Origin: Reinekea blandensis MED297
Lineage (GTDB): Bacteria > Pseudomonadota > Gammaproteobacteria > Pseudomonadales > Natronospirillaceae
Reading direction: 5' to 3'
NCBI RefSeq assembly: GCF_000153185.1
Contig: NZ_CH724151.1
Span: forward strand, 449,154 to 513,153
Length of the DNA stretch: 64,000 bases
The translations under genes and the position numbers were made by a program. This document shows positions 1-9,082 of this stretch, in pieces. Each line of letters starts with the position of its first letter. Position 1 is the first letter of the stretch. Below the pieces are notes generated by a model. That model saw only the letters and a list, made by a program, of their open reading frames with translations. It was not told the DNA's origin and searched no databases.

Positions 1-1395
1 GCCTTCCTTTATACAACCGAAAATCAGCTGACGTTGACAGATCAATCGCAAGGTCAGATCGGTTGGGTTACCGAAGGTTTTGGTCAAAAACTTGGTGTTC
101 ACTTAGGTCAAGACGCGGACCAGTTTATCAGTGGCGATTTTGACACGATCAATGAAGTCGATGGCGCCACGGTTGATTCATCAAACCTGACAGCGTTCAC
201 GCAACTGGATGACAGCCTGGATCTGTTTTGGGCCAGCACTCTGGGCTTCGGCGACTTAGGGGTTAACCTCACGGTGGCAGCAAATACCAACAAAGACTTG
301 GTTGCCAGTGATAAAGCCTCAACCCACGATAATACCGTCACCTACTTCTTTAATGGCGAAGATGATGTCTCGTTAGAAAGCGGTACGAATGTTTACGAGT
401 TCGAACTGGATGGAAACGAGAGTAAACAAACCGCCCGATACATCGGCTTGGATGTTGGTGCCAAACTCAATGCACTGCCGGCGACGGTGAACCTGAACTT
501 TGGCTTACCTAAAACCACCTCCAGTTATGACTACAGCTGGACGGATACCGAAGTTGTTGATGCCGCAGCTGGTGGGACCGCAACAGCCCGCAACACGGAC
601 ACCATCAAGGACATTACCAGTTCAGAAGTCAGTGGATTACGTTTCGACCTGTCTGGCACATTTGACTTAACACAGAGCCTCATGCTGCGTGGCGGCGTTA
701 TGTTAAACACGCAAACGGCCGCGACCAGCGATGAGTCGATTGTGATCGAACAAGATGACACCGACTTGAACGCGGCGGGCCTGACAACTGATACCGAAGA
801 CACAGACCGCGATTCCTTTGAACTGAAAAATTCATTGCTGGGTGCCAGCGTAGGTGCTCGCCTCACCGCTCAAACCGGTGCGATTGAAGTGATTGTCGAA
901 GGCGATTTGCAAGTTGCAACAGAAAAAGACTCGTCCACCTATGAAATTGAGCAGGATACTTTTGTTGATGAGCTGGATAACAACAACAATACGACAGGAC
1001 GGACGGGCGTGAACGAAGAACAGGTTGACACAACCTTGAGTCTGAATGCGCCTATCCGCGTATCTGCCGAGTGGGCTGCGTCCGAGAAATGGACATGGCG
1101 TGCGGGTGTTTCAACCAATCTGGTAAGCTTTGAAAGCGTTCAGAGTGAAACAACGGCCTATAAAAACTCGGATGACGACGCCACCAGCTTTGAAGTCGAT
1201 TATGTCAACCAGACTCAAGACTCAACCACGTTGATCTTGCCAACGTTAGTGAACGACTTCAGCCTTGGCTTCAGCTATCAGCCAATTGATGGCGTCACCT
1301 TCGCCGCTGTCTTTGACAAGAACATGATTGAGAATGGATTGACCAGCAATGGGCCAATCACCAATGCGTCGCTGTCACTGACTGTTCGTTACTGA
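1..1395 (+). CDS. Outer-membrane beta-barrel protein, 5'-truncated by window edge
   Basis: The reading frame is open from the first base of the window (codons before the TTG at 34 are also in frame), so the N-terminus and signal peptide lie outside. The visible part, about 464 residues, is rich in Thr, Ser, Asp and Asn. It has alternating polar/hydrophobic stretches typical of amphipathic beta-strands, has no cysteine, and ends in SLTVRY. A terminal aromatic residue is the usual signal for the BAM machinery, so an outer-membrane barrel (porin or other transporter) is likely. I recognise no specific family. A strong hairpin terminator follows 20 bases after the stop. Confidence 0.6.
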   Translation, partial: AFLYTTENQLTLTDQSQGQIGWVTEGFGQKLGVHLGQDADQFISGDFDTINEVDGATVDSSNLTAFTQLDDSLDLFWASTLGFGDLGVNLTVAANTNKDLVASDKASTHDNTVTYFFNGEDDVSLESGTNVYEFELDGNESKQTARYIGLDVGAKLNALPATVNLNFGLPKTTSSYDYSWTDTEVVDAAAGGTATARNTDTIKDITSSEVSGLRFDLSGTFDLTQSLMLRGGVMLNTQTAATSDESIVIEQDDTDLNAAGLTTDTEDTDRDSFELKNSLLGASVGARLTAQTGAIEVIVEGDLQVATEKDSSTYEIEQDTFVDELDNNNNTTGRTGVNEEQVDTTLSLNAPIRVSAEWAASEKWTWRAGVSTNLVSFESVQSETTAYKNSDDDATSFEVDYVNQTQDSTTLILPTLVNDFSLGFSYQPIDGVTFAAVFDKNMIENGLTSNGPITNASLSLTVRY

Positions 1396-1412
1396 TATCA
1401 ATGGTGTAACTA

Positions 1413-1440
1413 AAAAAACCGGCTTTAGCCGGTTTTTTTT
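1413..1440. terminator. Bidirectional intrinsic terminator between converging genes
   Basis: A stem AAACCGGC/GCCGGTTT with a four-base loop is preceded by a run of A and followed by eight T. Read on either strand it gives a GC stem followed by a U-tract. It can therefore stop both the barrel-protein gene (+) and thyA (-), which converge here. Confidence 0.9.
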
Positions 1441-1455
1441 GCTTTCAATAAACAC

Positions 1456-2307
1456 TTACACTGAAAACGGATAGGCGATCGGGTCGTGATGTTGATACCC
1501 TTCGACCGAAAAATCGTCCATCGTCACCCAGGTTTCCAGATCTTTCAAAGACCGGATGTCGGGATTAATCACCAACTTCGGAGACGGATAAGGTTCCCGT
1601 TTTAGCTGCACATCCCGCATCAGTTCAAGCTGGTCTTCATAGATGTGCGCATTTACGATTTTGTGATACGCCTTACCGGGCTTCAAACCGGTAATCTGCG
1701 CCATAATGGCCAGAAAAAAGAAGACCTGTACCTGATTAAAGTTCAGCCCCAGCGGCACATCACAGGAACGCTGATAGCTGGTGAGATACAACTTGCCATC
1801 GAGCACCGAAAAGGTATGCGTGTGCATGCACGGACGCAGGCAACCCATATGAAACTCGCCCGGGTTGTAAAAACTGAGAATCTCGCCCCGGTCATCCATT
1901 CCCTTTGACAGATGATCGACAATTTTTTGCAGCTGATCGACGCTTCCGCCATCGGGTTTCGCCCAGGCACGCCCCTGCACGCCATAAACCCGACCCATAT
2001 CATCGGTTCCGTTACGGTGTGGGTTGTTCAGCCAGGCCTGATTGTCGTTGGCATTGGCATCCCAGGTCCTGGCACCGAGCTTACGAAAATCAGCGGCGTT
2101 GTCGTAACCACGGATATACCCCAGAAACTCCGCGATGGCGGCTTTGTAATAGCTTTTTCGGGTGGTGATCAACGGAAATTGATTGTGCTCGACATCGTAT
2201 TCGAGGTCCGCATTGATGACTGTCAGACACCGCTTGCCGGTTCGTTCATTTTCGACCCAGACACCTTCATCAATGATGCGCTGACAGAGTTCCAGATACT
2301 GTTTCAT
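1456..2307 (-). CDS. thyA: Thymidylate synthase
   Basis: Methylates dUMP to dTMP using 5,10-methylenetetrahydrofolate, in the cytoplasm. The 283-residue protein starts [15 protein letters not shown], as ThyA proteins do. It carries the catalytic cysteine C160 in the motif LRPCMHT and the dUMP-binding motif [10 protein letters not shown] at about 178-187. It ends with the aspartate/tyrosine-rich region and a hydrophobic C-terminus. The length matches the Vibrio-type enzyme, which is slightly longer than the 264-residue E. coli form. It lies two bases downstream of lgt on the same strand, the conserved lgt-thyA operon order. folA, which regenerates the folate consumed by ThyA, lies 17 kb away in this window. 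Confidence 0.97.
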   Translation of the reverse strand: MKQYLELCQRIIDEGVWVENERTGKRCLTVINADLEYDVEHNQFPLITTRKSYYKAAIAEFLGYIRGYDNAADFRKLGARTWDANANDNQAWLNNPHRNGTDDMGRVYGVQGRAWAKPDGGSVDQLQKIVDHLSKGMDDRGEILSFYNPGEFHMGCLRPCMHTHTFSVLDGKLYLTSYQRSCDVPLGLNFNQVQVFFFLAIMAQITGLKPGKAYHKIVNAHIYEDQLELMRDVQLKREPYPSPKLVINPDIRSLKDLETWVTMDDFSVEGYQHHDPIAYPFSV

Positions 2308-2309
2308 GC

Positions 2310-3158
2310 TTAACCGGCCTTTTTCCGTTTAGATTTTTGCGGTTTTTCAGATGAAGGTGCCTCAGCGATATCCATAACCGGGTTTCGATAGGCAATAATC
2401 ATCATAACAGCGCCGACTGCAATCATCGGCAGACTGAGCAACATGCCCTGAGTCAGGTAGCCACCGAGCAGATAACCGATGTGTTCGTCCGGTTGACGGA
2501 AAAACTCAGCCGTCGTTCGCAGCACGCCATAACCGATCATAAACATCGCGGAGACAGACATGCGCGGCCGCGGCTTACGACTCCACCACCACAAAAACAC
2601 CAGCAACAGGAACCCTTCCCCGGCCATCTGATACAGCTGTGACGGGTGGCGGACCAGCGCATCACCGGCCTGAGGGAATATCATTCCCCAGGAGACCTCT
2701 GTCGGACGCCCCCAGAGTTCGCCATTAATGAAGTTACCAAAGCGCCCGAACAAAATGCCGGGAGGTACCAATGGCGCAACAAAGTCACCCACCTGAAAGA
2801 TGGCTTTCTTTTTGTGACGGGCAAACAGAATAACGGCAACGGCAACGCCCAGAAAACCACCATGGAAGCTCATCCCGCCTTCGGTGATCTTGAACAGATA
2901 CAACGGGTTCTGCAGAAACAGGTCGATGTGATAGAAAAACACGTATCCCACACGCCCCCCGACAATGATGCCGAGAACAATGTAGAACAACAGATCTTTT
3001 ACTTCGTCGACGCTGAAACCGCGCCAAGGATCTCGTTTGGCGCGCCAGATGCCCAGATATTGCCCGGCCAGAAAGCCAGCGAGGTACATCAGGCCATACC
3101 AATGAATCGACAACGGCCCCAGGCTAATCGCCACCGGATCGAATTGTGGGTGAATCAT
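2310..3158 (-). CDS. lgt: Prolipoprotein diacylglyceryl transferase
   Basis: Inner-membrane enzyme that transfers diacylglycerol from phosphatidylglycerol to the lipobox cysteine, the first step of lipoprotein maturation. It shows Lgt landmarks in order: HWYGLMYL near the N-terminus, [15 protein letters not shown], the signature [16 protein letters not shown], and RHPSQLYQ. Seven hydrophobic segments are expected. I chose the ATG at 3158 (MIHPQFDP), which aligns with family starts; a TTG five codons upstream would also be in frame. Neither has a strong ribosome site. It probably co-transcribes with thyA. Lipoproteins it could modify are encoded here at 14803, 32126 and 43092. Confidence 0.96.
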   Translation of the reverse strand: MIHPQFDPVAISLGPLSIHWYGLMYLAGFLAGQYLGIWRAKRDPWRGFSVDEVKDLLFYIVLGIIVGGRVGYVFFYHIDLFLQNPLYLFKITEGGMSFHGGFLGVAVAVILFARHKKKAIFQVGDFVAPLVPPGILFGRFGNFINGELWGRPTEVSWGMIFPQAGDALVRHPSQLYQMAGEGFLLLVFLWWWSRKPRPRMSVSAMFMIGYGVLRTTAEFFRQPDEHIGYLLGGYLTQGMLLSLPMIAVGAVMMIIAYRNPVMDIAEAPSSEKPQKSKRKKAG

Positions 3159-3230
3159 GGAGAAGGTCCGCAAAAAAATTTGGCGCTACTATATCAGAAG
3201 TCGACGCCAATGCTCATGACCGAGGCGGTT

Positions 3231-4436
3231 TTACGCCAGCGATCGAACCGGCACGGCGCGGCCATTGCGGACCCGATCCAGGATAGGTTTTTCGAGGCGA
3301 TGCCAGGACAGATGCGCCATAACAATCGACAATCCGACCACCAACGAAGTCGCTACCGCCCAACGACCCAGAGACATGCCACCATCATAGATATAATCGG
3401 GCATCACATAACGCGTCACCATTTCCACGATGAGCATGTGCCAGATATAAATTCCAAAAGAAATTTCAGCCAGATATTTCAACGGTCGAATCTCCAGAAC
3501 CCGCTGAAAAAAGACGGTGTTCGGTAACAGCACCAAACTGATAGCGATAAGCAGAGGAAACGCCGGCCACATATAAAGCAAGTGCAGTACACCGTGAAAG
3601 CCGTCATCCATAAACACGAACTCAGCCGCTAACAACCCTAATGCCACGCCCATTAACGCAAGATACAACAGATCAATACGTAATGTAGCGCGGAATCTCT
3701 GACGAACCGGCACACTGACACCCGCCGCCAGAATGCCTATCAAAAAGTGAGCAAACAGTGCGAATACATTGGTAAAGGGTACCCAGGTTCGGGCGTACCC
3801 GATCAATCCATAGTCCCAACCCACGCCTTCTGTCGGGACTCCAACCGCTAAAACCCAGGCTTCATGGAGCAACAAGGTCGCCACCAGCGCCGATCCGAAG
3901 ACCCACCAAAGTTGTACAGCGGTCGGCCTGCGAAACAGCTTCATTGCGGCGACCAACAAACCGAAGAGAAACAAATAAGACACCACTTCAAATCCGATCG
4001 ACCAAAGCGGACCATTGATGTCTACCGGGAACAGCGTCACCGGATGGAAGCTGTTTAGAAAGGTCAATCCCGTAGCCAATCGCATCAGGGATTCCATGTT
4101 CAGTTCACTGCCGAACACCGTAATTGACAAGCCAAAGCTCAGCAGCAGCACGACATAAAAGCCGGGCATGATGCGCGCAAAACGGCGCATCAGATAAATC
4201 TTCAGATCAGGTAGCGGTTGCGCTTGATAAGCCGCCCGCCAGAATGGCAGCGACAACAAAAAGCCGCTGAGTACAAAAAATACAGACACGCCGGCCTGAG
4301 CCATGATGCCGAAGGTTTGTACCATCTCAGACAGTAGTGAGTCGTTCTGCGGTAACCGGGGCAGTACGTGATGTGCCACCACCATCAGACAAGCGATTGC
4401 TCTGAGGCCATCCAGGCCTGCGATGCGATTGATCAT
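3231..4436 (-). CDS. Acyltransferase family 3 (OafA/YrhL-type) membrane protein
   Basis: Integral membrane O-acyltransferase of the Acyl_transf_3 family, which moves acyl groups (often acetyl) onto surface sugars. The 401-residue protein opens with the family signature GLDGLRAIACLMVVAHH, containing the conserved Arg and His. About ten hydrophobic segments follow, with RFARIMPGFYV as the conserved basic loop near residue 90. There is no fused SGNH domain. The acceptor cannot be read from context: no polysaccharide locus is nearby, and the neighbours are lgt and a kinase-like gene. Lipopolysaccharide or another glycan is the likely target by analogy only. Confidence 0.85.
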   Translation of the reverse strand: MINRIAGLDGLRAIACLMVVAHHVLPRLPQNDSLLSEMVQTFGIMAQAGVSVFFVLSGFLLSLPFWRAAYQAQPLPDLKIYLMRRFARIMPGFYVVLLLSFGLSITVFGSELNMESLMRLATGLTFLNSFHPVTLFPVDINGPLWSIGFEVVSYLFLFGLLVAAMKLFRRPTAVQLWWVFGSALVATLLLHEAWVLAVGVPTEGVGWDYGLIGYARTWVPFTNVFALFAHFLIGILAAGVSVPVRQRFRATLRIDLLYLALMGVALGLLAAEFVFMDDGFHGVLHLLYMWPAFPLLIAISLVLLPNTVFFQRVLEIRPLKYLAEISFGIYIWHMLIVEMVTRYVMPDYIYDGGMSLGRWAVATSLVVGLSIVMAHLSWHRLEKPILDRVRNGRAVPVRSLA

Positions 4437-4503
4437 TCCATGATCCTGTTGAAATCCATTAATCAGTCATCATGGTAAACAATCGGTAAACGGCTTGCCA
4501 ATA

Positions 4504-6354
4504 CTATTTGAGAAGTTCCACGTTCTCGACAGATACCAGCTTTTTGGGGTTGCGCGGATAATATCGCTCGGAACACTGATCAATATGTGCAAAGGTCCGG
4601 GTGTCTTTGTAGGGCATTTTCATAAAGCCAGCGATACCTAATCCTTCAATATCACTCACGGCGAGCAGTATGTTCTGCAAGGCTTGTTCAAAATCATCCG
4701 TTTTTGCAGGATCCAACAGCCGGTAGTAGTTATGGATTTTGAGGTTCTTCGGCAGTACTTCAAAAATAATGCACCCGGTGTGATGAATGCGATCCAGTTT
4801 TTCGATTTCCGCCATGATCCGCTCCGGTAACACCAGATGCTCATCCGGGTCCCGACCGTCCTCAAAATACGAATGCATTTTTTCATTCAACCGGCCTTCG
4901 GGCGCCGGCGTCACACTGTAAGGAATCCGATACCGCTTTGGCACCACAAACGGCTCATGCTCATTCACCCGGTCCACGTGCAGCGTGTCGCGGGCGTCAT
5001 ACATCACGGCCTTAAAGGTTCCTTCCTGATACAGCGCACAAGCCAGGGTGACCATCGTGTTCACCGACTGCACGAAGGATCGCTTCATCTGAGCATCGAA
5101 CAGGCTGAAAGCCGATTCAATAAACACGCCATCCGGTCGCCACTTGACGGTTAAGCCACCGACCATCGGGAACCGGCCCAGTCGTGACACAGCCGCAACA
5201 AAGGCCTTTTCCGTTTCCCCCATACCCTGCAGATAATTTTTGTAGTACTTATCGAGTTGCTCATCTTCAATCGCATCGACATTGATGTCCGGATGCTGCT
5301 GCCGTAGAAAGGACTTCCGGGAACTGTAGACCACGGTGTCGATGTTGCGATCGGTGTCGCCGATCCAGACCGGCAGTTTCGGAACCGGCTCGGGCTCTGC
5401 CAGCTCAGGAAGCACCAGTCGTGACAGGCGGGGCATGTTCGCCAGGAAATAGTCTGAGGCGACTTTTTGCTGAGCCAGTTCCGGTCGCATCATGCCATCC
5501 AGCACCTTGGCAAACTCAATGGGCAGACCCAGCGCCAGCGGTGGGATGACCTTTCGGCCGAAGCGACAGCCCTGGCCAGACGCCAGCGCATAAATCGTTG
5601 CTGCCGCGCCCTGTTCATCAAACCTTGGCGATGATAACCCGCCGTTCAACTGTTCTTCACCGATGAAATAGATATCCCCAAGCTTGGCGTTGGTCGTGTG
5701 CAGGTCACTCGACATCAAATCCATGACGCTGGTCGAGAGGAACTGTCCATGGGTGTCGGTTTGTGCAAACACCGAAGACCCCCAGTCGACGAGCTGAATG
5801 GTTTCCTGATCTTCATCGAAGACGAGATTCGACGGTTTGATATCGCCATGCACCACCGGTTTCGCTTGCCCCTCCGGAGTACGAAACTCGCGCAAATAGG
5901 TCAGAAGTTCAGCCAGTTGGTGGGCGATTTTCACCGTCAACCGAGGCGACAAGGGGCCTTTTTGCAAACTGTACCAGTCCAGGTCACGACCCGGCGCCCG
6001 CGTCATCACCAGAATGCGCTGTTTGCCAACCCGGACATAGTCGACAACTTTCGGAATACGCGGATGTGCCAACAAGGATTGCAGGTAGCTTTCTTCTTCG
6101 AGCTTATCCTGAACATGCTGGGGCAGATTAACCCGGGAAAACTTAAAAACCAGCTCCGTTCCTGAAGCCGTGCGTCCGCCGAACACAAAGCCGAAAGCGC
6201 CCTTCCCGATCAGCTCAATGTCGCGGTGCCCTAACCGCTCGAGCTGACGGATACAGAGTTTTATCCAGGCCTTGAGCTTGGCAGCATCCTGATGCGACAA
6301 CAGGTAAATGCTCTGCTCTTCCGGAATATAGAAATGCTTGAGGTTGTGTTCCAT
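4504..6354 (-). CDS. Protein-kinase-like protein with long C-terminal extension
   Basis: The N-terminal half has a eukaryotic-type kinase fold. Numbered from the chosen start, it has a glycine loop IGKGAFGFVFGG near residues 49-60, the ATP-anchoring lysine in VFKFSR near 71, and the catalytic loop HGDIKPSNLVFDE near 169. The magnesium motif is written DWG instead of DFG (VDWGSS, near 190). All core residues are therefore present, and activity is plausible. The C-terminal half (about residues 330-616) is soluble and not recognised. I chose the ATG at 6354 (MEHNLKHFY), which follows AGGTGAT, over an upstream in-frame codon. No cognate phosphatase or substrate gene is adjacent. Confidence 0.8.
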   Translation of the reverse strand: MEHNLKHFYIPEEQSIYLLSHQDAAKLKAWIKLCIRQLERLGHRDIELIGKGAFGFVFGGRTASGTELVFKFSRVNLPQHVQDKLEEESYLQSLLAHPRIPKVVDYVRVGKQRILVMTRAPGRDLDWYSLQKGPLSPRLTVKIAHQLAELLTYLREFRTPEGQAKPVVHGDIKPSNLVFDEDQETIQLVDWGSSVFAQTDTHGQFLSTSVMDLMSSDLHTTNAKLGDIYFIGEEQLNGGLSSPRFDEQGAAATIYALASGQGCRFGRKVIPPLALGLPIEFAKVLDGMMRPELAQQKVASDYFLANMPRLSRLVLPELAEPEPVPKLPVWIGDTDRNIDTVVYSSRKSFLRQQHPDINVDAIEDEQLDKYYKNYLQGMGETEKAFVAAVSRLGRFPMVGGLTVKWRPDGVFIESAFSLFDAQMKRSFVQSVNTMVTLACALYQEGTFKAVMYDARDTLHVDRVNEHEPFVVPKRYRIPYSVTPAPEGRLNEKMHSYFEDGRDPDEHLVLPERIMAEIEKLDRIHHTGCIIFEVLPKNLKIHNYYRLLDPAKTDDFEQALQNILLAVSDIEGLGIAGFMKMPYKDTRTFAHIDQCSERYYPRNPKKLVSVENVELLK

Positions 6355-6435
6355 ATCACCTGTTGTCGCTGAAAAACCTAACCAGATGATGGCATTGGTT
6401 CTCACAAACCGCCAGCGACACCAAAGAGCACACTC

Positions 6436-6720
6436 TCAACCAGAGGGTTCAACAAAGGTTTCAATCCGAGCCAGCTTCTGCTTCCGGCTTAATTTCCGTA
6501 GCCGGTACTCCGCCCGGGCGGCGTCCGAACGACTCGGATGCGGTTCATAAAAGACCAACGTCACCGGCCGGCGACTGGCAGTGTAGCGCGCACCACCGAC
6601 CAGCTCACCGTTGTGTTGCCTCAGGCGTCGATGGGGATCCGTGGTTATGCCGGTGTAAAAGGTACCGTCCGCACATTGGACAAAATAGACCCACCAACCG
6701 GGAGTCGGGGTTGGCATCAT
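6436..6720 (-). CDS. GIY-YIG nuclease superfamily protein (YhbQ-like)
   Basis: A 94-residue single-domain GIY-YIG protein. WVYFVQCADGTFYTGITTD holds the two short motifs that name the family (here VYF and YTG), followed by RRLRQHN with the conserved Arg and His. Next come a central GARYT and the E in AEYRLRKLSR. The size matches the UPF0213/YhbQ group, for which roles in DNA repair or cleavage of branched DNA have been proposed. Its ATG pair at 6720 has a modest AGG upstream. It is the 5' member of the minus-strand run leading into the kinase-like gene, 81 bases upstream of it. Confidence 0.88.
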   Translation of the reverse strand: MMPTPTPGWWVYFVQCADGTFYTGITTDPHRRLRQHNGELVGGARYTASRRPVTLVFYEPHPSRSDAARAEYRLRKLSRKQKLARIETFVEPSG

Positions 6721-6848
6721 TGGGAACCTACAGGAAATAATGCCGGAAAATTAACGCGATTCCGGGCAAGTTTTCTTGTCCTACCCGTCAGGAATCGCTC
6801 ACTTAGTCGTTTCAGAATCGTTTTTTTCAGAAAACCGTCCTGTTTTTT

Positions 6849-6877
6849 TTGAAAAGCCGTCAGAAATCGGGCTAAAT
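6849..6877 (+). promoter_or_regulatory. Candidate sigma-70 promoter in the 6721-7027 gap
   Basis: TTGAAA (6849-6854) and CTAAAT (6872-6877) are separated by 17 bases, a good sigma-70 spacing. This would give a 5' untranslated region of about 140 bases for the binding-protein gene at 7028. The rest of this 307-base gap holds several T-runs but no recognisable gene. Confidence 0.45.
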
Positions 6878-7027
6878 ATCAACCGCATAACTATAACACG
6901 CGACCCGCGAATAACCGGTCTGCTCGAACACAATCCGGAACTGAGCCTGTGAACACCCTTCACAAGGCTTACCGCTGACTCCGTTCACACAACGGATCAT
7001 CAGAGTCGCTATTTTAAGAGAGTACAT

Positions 7028-7816
7028 ATGAAATTTCGTTTTATTGCACTTGTCATTGCCCTGGTGGGCACCGCCACTGCTGGCAGTTGGTATTTCTTCA
7101 AACCCAGCATGCCGGACCTCAGCAACTACCAGAACATCACCTTCGGCGTCGACGCCCCCTACCCTCCTTACGAGTTTTTCGATGAGTCCGGAAAACTGAC
7201 CGGTTTTGAAGTGGAACTGGGCAACAAAGCCTGTGAATATCTCGGCATTCAGTGCCAATGGCAGGTAACCCCTTGGGATACCATCATGGATGATCTCAAT
7301 GCCCGTGAGTTTGACGTCATCATGTCGTCCATGTCGATTAACAATGAACGGAAGAAAATCGTCGACTTCGGTGAACCCTACTACTCAACGCCGTCAGTCT
7401 TTTTTGCACGCAAAGGCGAAGCGATTCCGGGCAACTCCAACCGTCAACTGCGTGGGAAAACCGTCGCCGTTCAACGCGGTACCCTGCAACACGACTACAT
7501 GCTGGATAACTATGATAGCAATGTCACCATCATGGCGCTGGATGGCTGGGAAGACGTGTCCGCTGCATTTCGCGCTGCCGAAGCCGATCTGGTCTTTACC
7601 GATTACCCACAGTGGGAAGAAGAGTTTTTCCTGGAGCGGGTTTATGAAATCGTCGGAGACGCCATCAGTCTGGGAGACGGTGTCGGTCTGGCCTTCCGCA
7701 AAGACGATGACGACCTTCGTAAAGCACTGGACATCGCCCTGAATGAGCTGAAAAACAACGGCGAGTATCAACGAATCCGCCGAAAATACTTCTTCTACGA
7801 CATTATGGTGGAATGA
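7028..7816 (+). CDS. Periplasmic amino-acid-type solute-binding protein (SBP_bac_3)
   Basis: A 262-residue binding protein of the polar amino-acid ABC family. It has an N-terminal membrane-spanning or uncleaved signal segment (residues 4-22), then the family opening FGVDAPYPPYEF and GKLTGFEVELGNKAC. The hinge region DVIMSSMSINNERKKIVDFGEPYYSTP contains the Arg that normally grips the ligand carboxylate. The late motif GDGVGLAFRKDDDDL is also present. No permease or ATPase genes adjoin it, so it is an orphan. It may feed a transporter encoded elsewhere or act as a sensor or amino-acid scavenger. The signal lacks an obvious AXA site or lipobox, so membrane anchoring is possible. Confidence 0.85.
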   Translation: MKFRFIALVIALVGTATAGSWYFFKPSMPDLSNYQNITFGVDAPYPPYEFFDESGKLTGFEVELGNKACEYLGIQCQWQVTPWDTIMDDLNAREFDVIMSSMSINNERKKIVDFGEPYYSTPSVFFARKGEAIPGNSNRQLRGKTVAVQRGTLQHDYMLDNYDSNVTIMALDGWEDVSAAFRAAEADLVFTDYPQWEEEFFLERVYEIVGDAISLGDGVGLAFRKDDDDLRKALDIALNELKNNGEYQRIRRKYFFYDIMVE

Positions 7817-7841
7817 TCCACCTCAGAAAGGAGCCCGTCCC

Positions 7842-8495
7842 ATGGCAAAACTGTTCATTGCCGGCGCGACCGGGCTCATCGGGTCCGAGCTGGCCAAACA
7901 GCTGTCGGACCCTGATGACACCGTCATTCTGCTGTCGCGGCGGGCCTTTGAACCACCGCACGCCCATCATCAGGTACTACAGACTGATCTGCTGACGCCG
8001 AATTTGCCTTCGGCCGATAGCCAAGAGGACACGTTTTTTTGTGCCCTGGGCACCACCATCAAAAAGGCAGGATCGCAACCGGCTTTCTATCAGGTCGATC
8101 ATGACATGGTGGTTGCAGTCGCCACGGCGGCGTATAACGCGGGTTACCAACGTTTTGTGGTAGTTTCCAGTCTGGGCGTCCAATCAAACACCCGGAATTT
8201 TTATCTGCAGACCAAGCACAAAATGGAGCAGTCCATCAGCCGCCTTGGCTTTAAACATGTCACCATCATCCGGCCATCGTTACTGCTCGGAGATCGAGGC
8301 GAGTTCCGACTCGGTGAAAAAATAGGTGAGTGGGCAAGCGTGGTTCTAACGCCGCTGTTGGTAGGCTCGCTGAGGAAGTATCGCCCCATCCCAGCTGCCA
8401 CGGTGGCTAAAGCCATGTTGCGCAGCCGACACAATCAGGAAACAGGCTTAACTGTCTTAGAGTCAGACGCGCTCGTCCGGCTCGCAGCCGAATAG
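7842..8495 (+). CDS. NAD(P)-binding atypical SDR protein
   Basis: A 217-residue Rossmann protein of the atypical short-chain dehydrogenase type, resembling the HTATIP2/YwnB group. The dinucleotide loop GATGLIGSELAKQL is at residues 8-21. VVVSSLGVQSNTRNFYLQTKHKME supplies the Ser and the YxxxK-like segment (Y-LQTK), and IIRPSLLLGDR follows. A clear AAAGGAG precedes the ATG by about eight bases. The substrate is unknown. It starts 25 bases after the binding-protein gene and may be co-transcribed. Its 3' end overlaps the converging gene at 8463-8984 by 33 bases. Confidence 0.8.
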   Translation: MAKLFIAGATGLIGSELAKQLSDPDDTVILLSRRAFEPPHAHHQVLQTDLLTPNLPSADSQEDTFFCALGTTIKKAGSQPAFYQVDHDMVVAVATAAYNAGYQRFVVVSSLGVQSNTRNFYLQTKHKMEQSISRLGFKHVTIIRPSLLLGDRGEFRLGEKIGEWASVVLTPLLVGSLRKYRPIPAATVAKAMLRSRHNQETGLTVLESDALVRLAAE

Positions 8496-8984
8496 CGACG
8501 TCAACCGCCAGCTGCCATCCTGACGCGCAATCTGCAGACAAACTTCTGGCGCCTGAATAACCTTAACACGAGCGGAATCGGTGTCTGTCAGCGACGTCTG
8601 ATCGTCTGGCATTGCCTGATCCTGTATAAACACTTCGACCCATTTCACCAACCCGTTCGCGCTCTCGGTAAAAGCCATCGCTTCGACCAATAACGCGTCG
8701 GCACCCTGTTCCGGGTCAGGAAAGCCGGTCTGACTGAGCTGAGCAACCAGTTCAGAGCGCACCAGCGACTGTACATCCACCAGGATGGATTCGACATCGA
8801 CATCCCGCTTGGTGAGTTTCGCGGACTGGGTCGAAACGGCCTGCAAATGCTCCATTAAAGCCTGCGGTTGGGCCGAGTAACGATGAAAGTACTGATAGAT
8901 CGCAAAAGCGGCGATGATCACTAGACAGCTCACCACGCCAACGGTAAGTTGCTTGACTCGTTTATGGGATGTTACCAGATACAC
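8463..8984 (-). CDS. Hypothetical single-pass membrane protein
   Basis: A 173-residue protein with a short basic N-terminus and one hydrophobic segment (about residues 13-32, VGVVSCLVIIAAFAIY). The remainder is acidic, soluble and probably periplasmic, with two cysteines (C149 and C167). I do not recognise the family. The earliest plausible start is a GTG at 8984 without a good Shine-Dalgarno sequence, so the true start is uncertain. The last eleven codons overlap the end of the SDR gene on the other strand. Confidence 0.55.
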   Translation of the reverse strand: MYLVTSHKRVKQLTVGVVSCLVIIAAFAIYQYFHRYSAQPQALMEHLQAVSTQSAKLTKRDVDVESILVDVQSLVRSELVAQLSQTGFPDPEQGADALLVEAMAFTESANGLVKWVEVFIQDQAMPDDQTSLTDTDSARVKVIQAPEVCLQIARQDGSWRLTSLFGCEPDERV

Positions 8985-9082
8985 AGGAATCGACTTGTTC
9001 AGCAGTAAACGCTGACACCTTACCAGAGTGAACAGTGAGGTTCACGCAGGAAACTATTACGCAATAGCGGTCAGGGAAGCCA

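Noticed and set aside
1905-3527. Long plus-strand frames opposite thyA and lgt
   Set aside because: Antisense shadows of well-conserved genes; no homologous product recognised.
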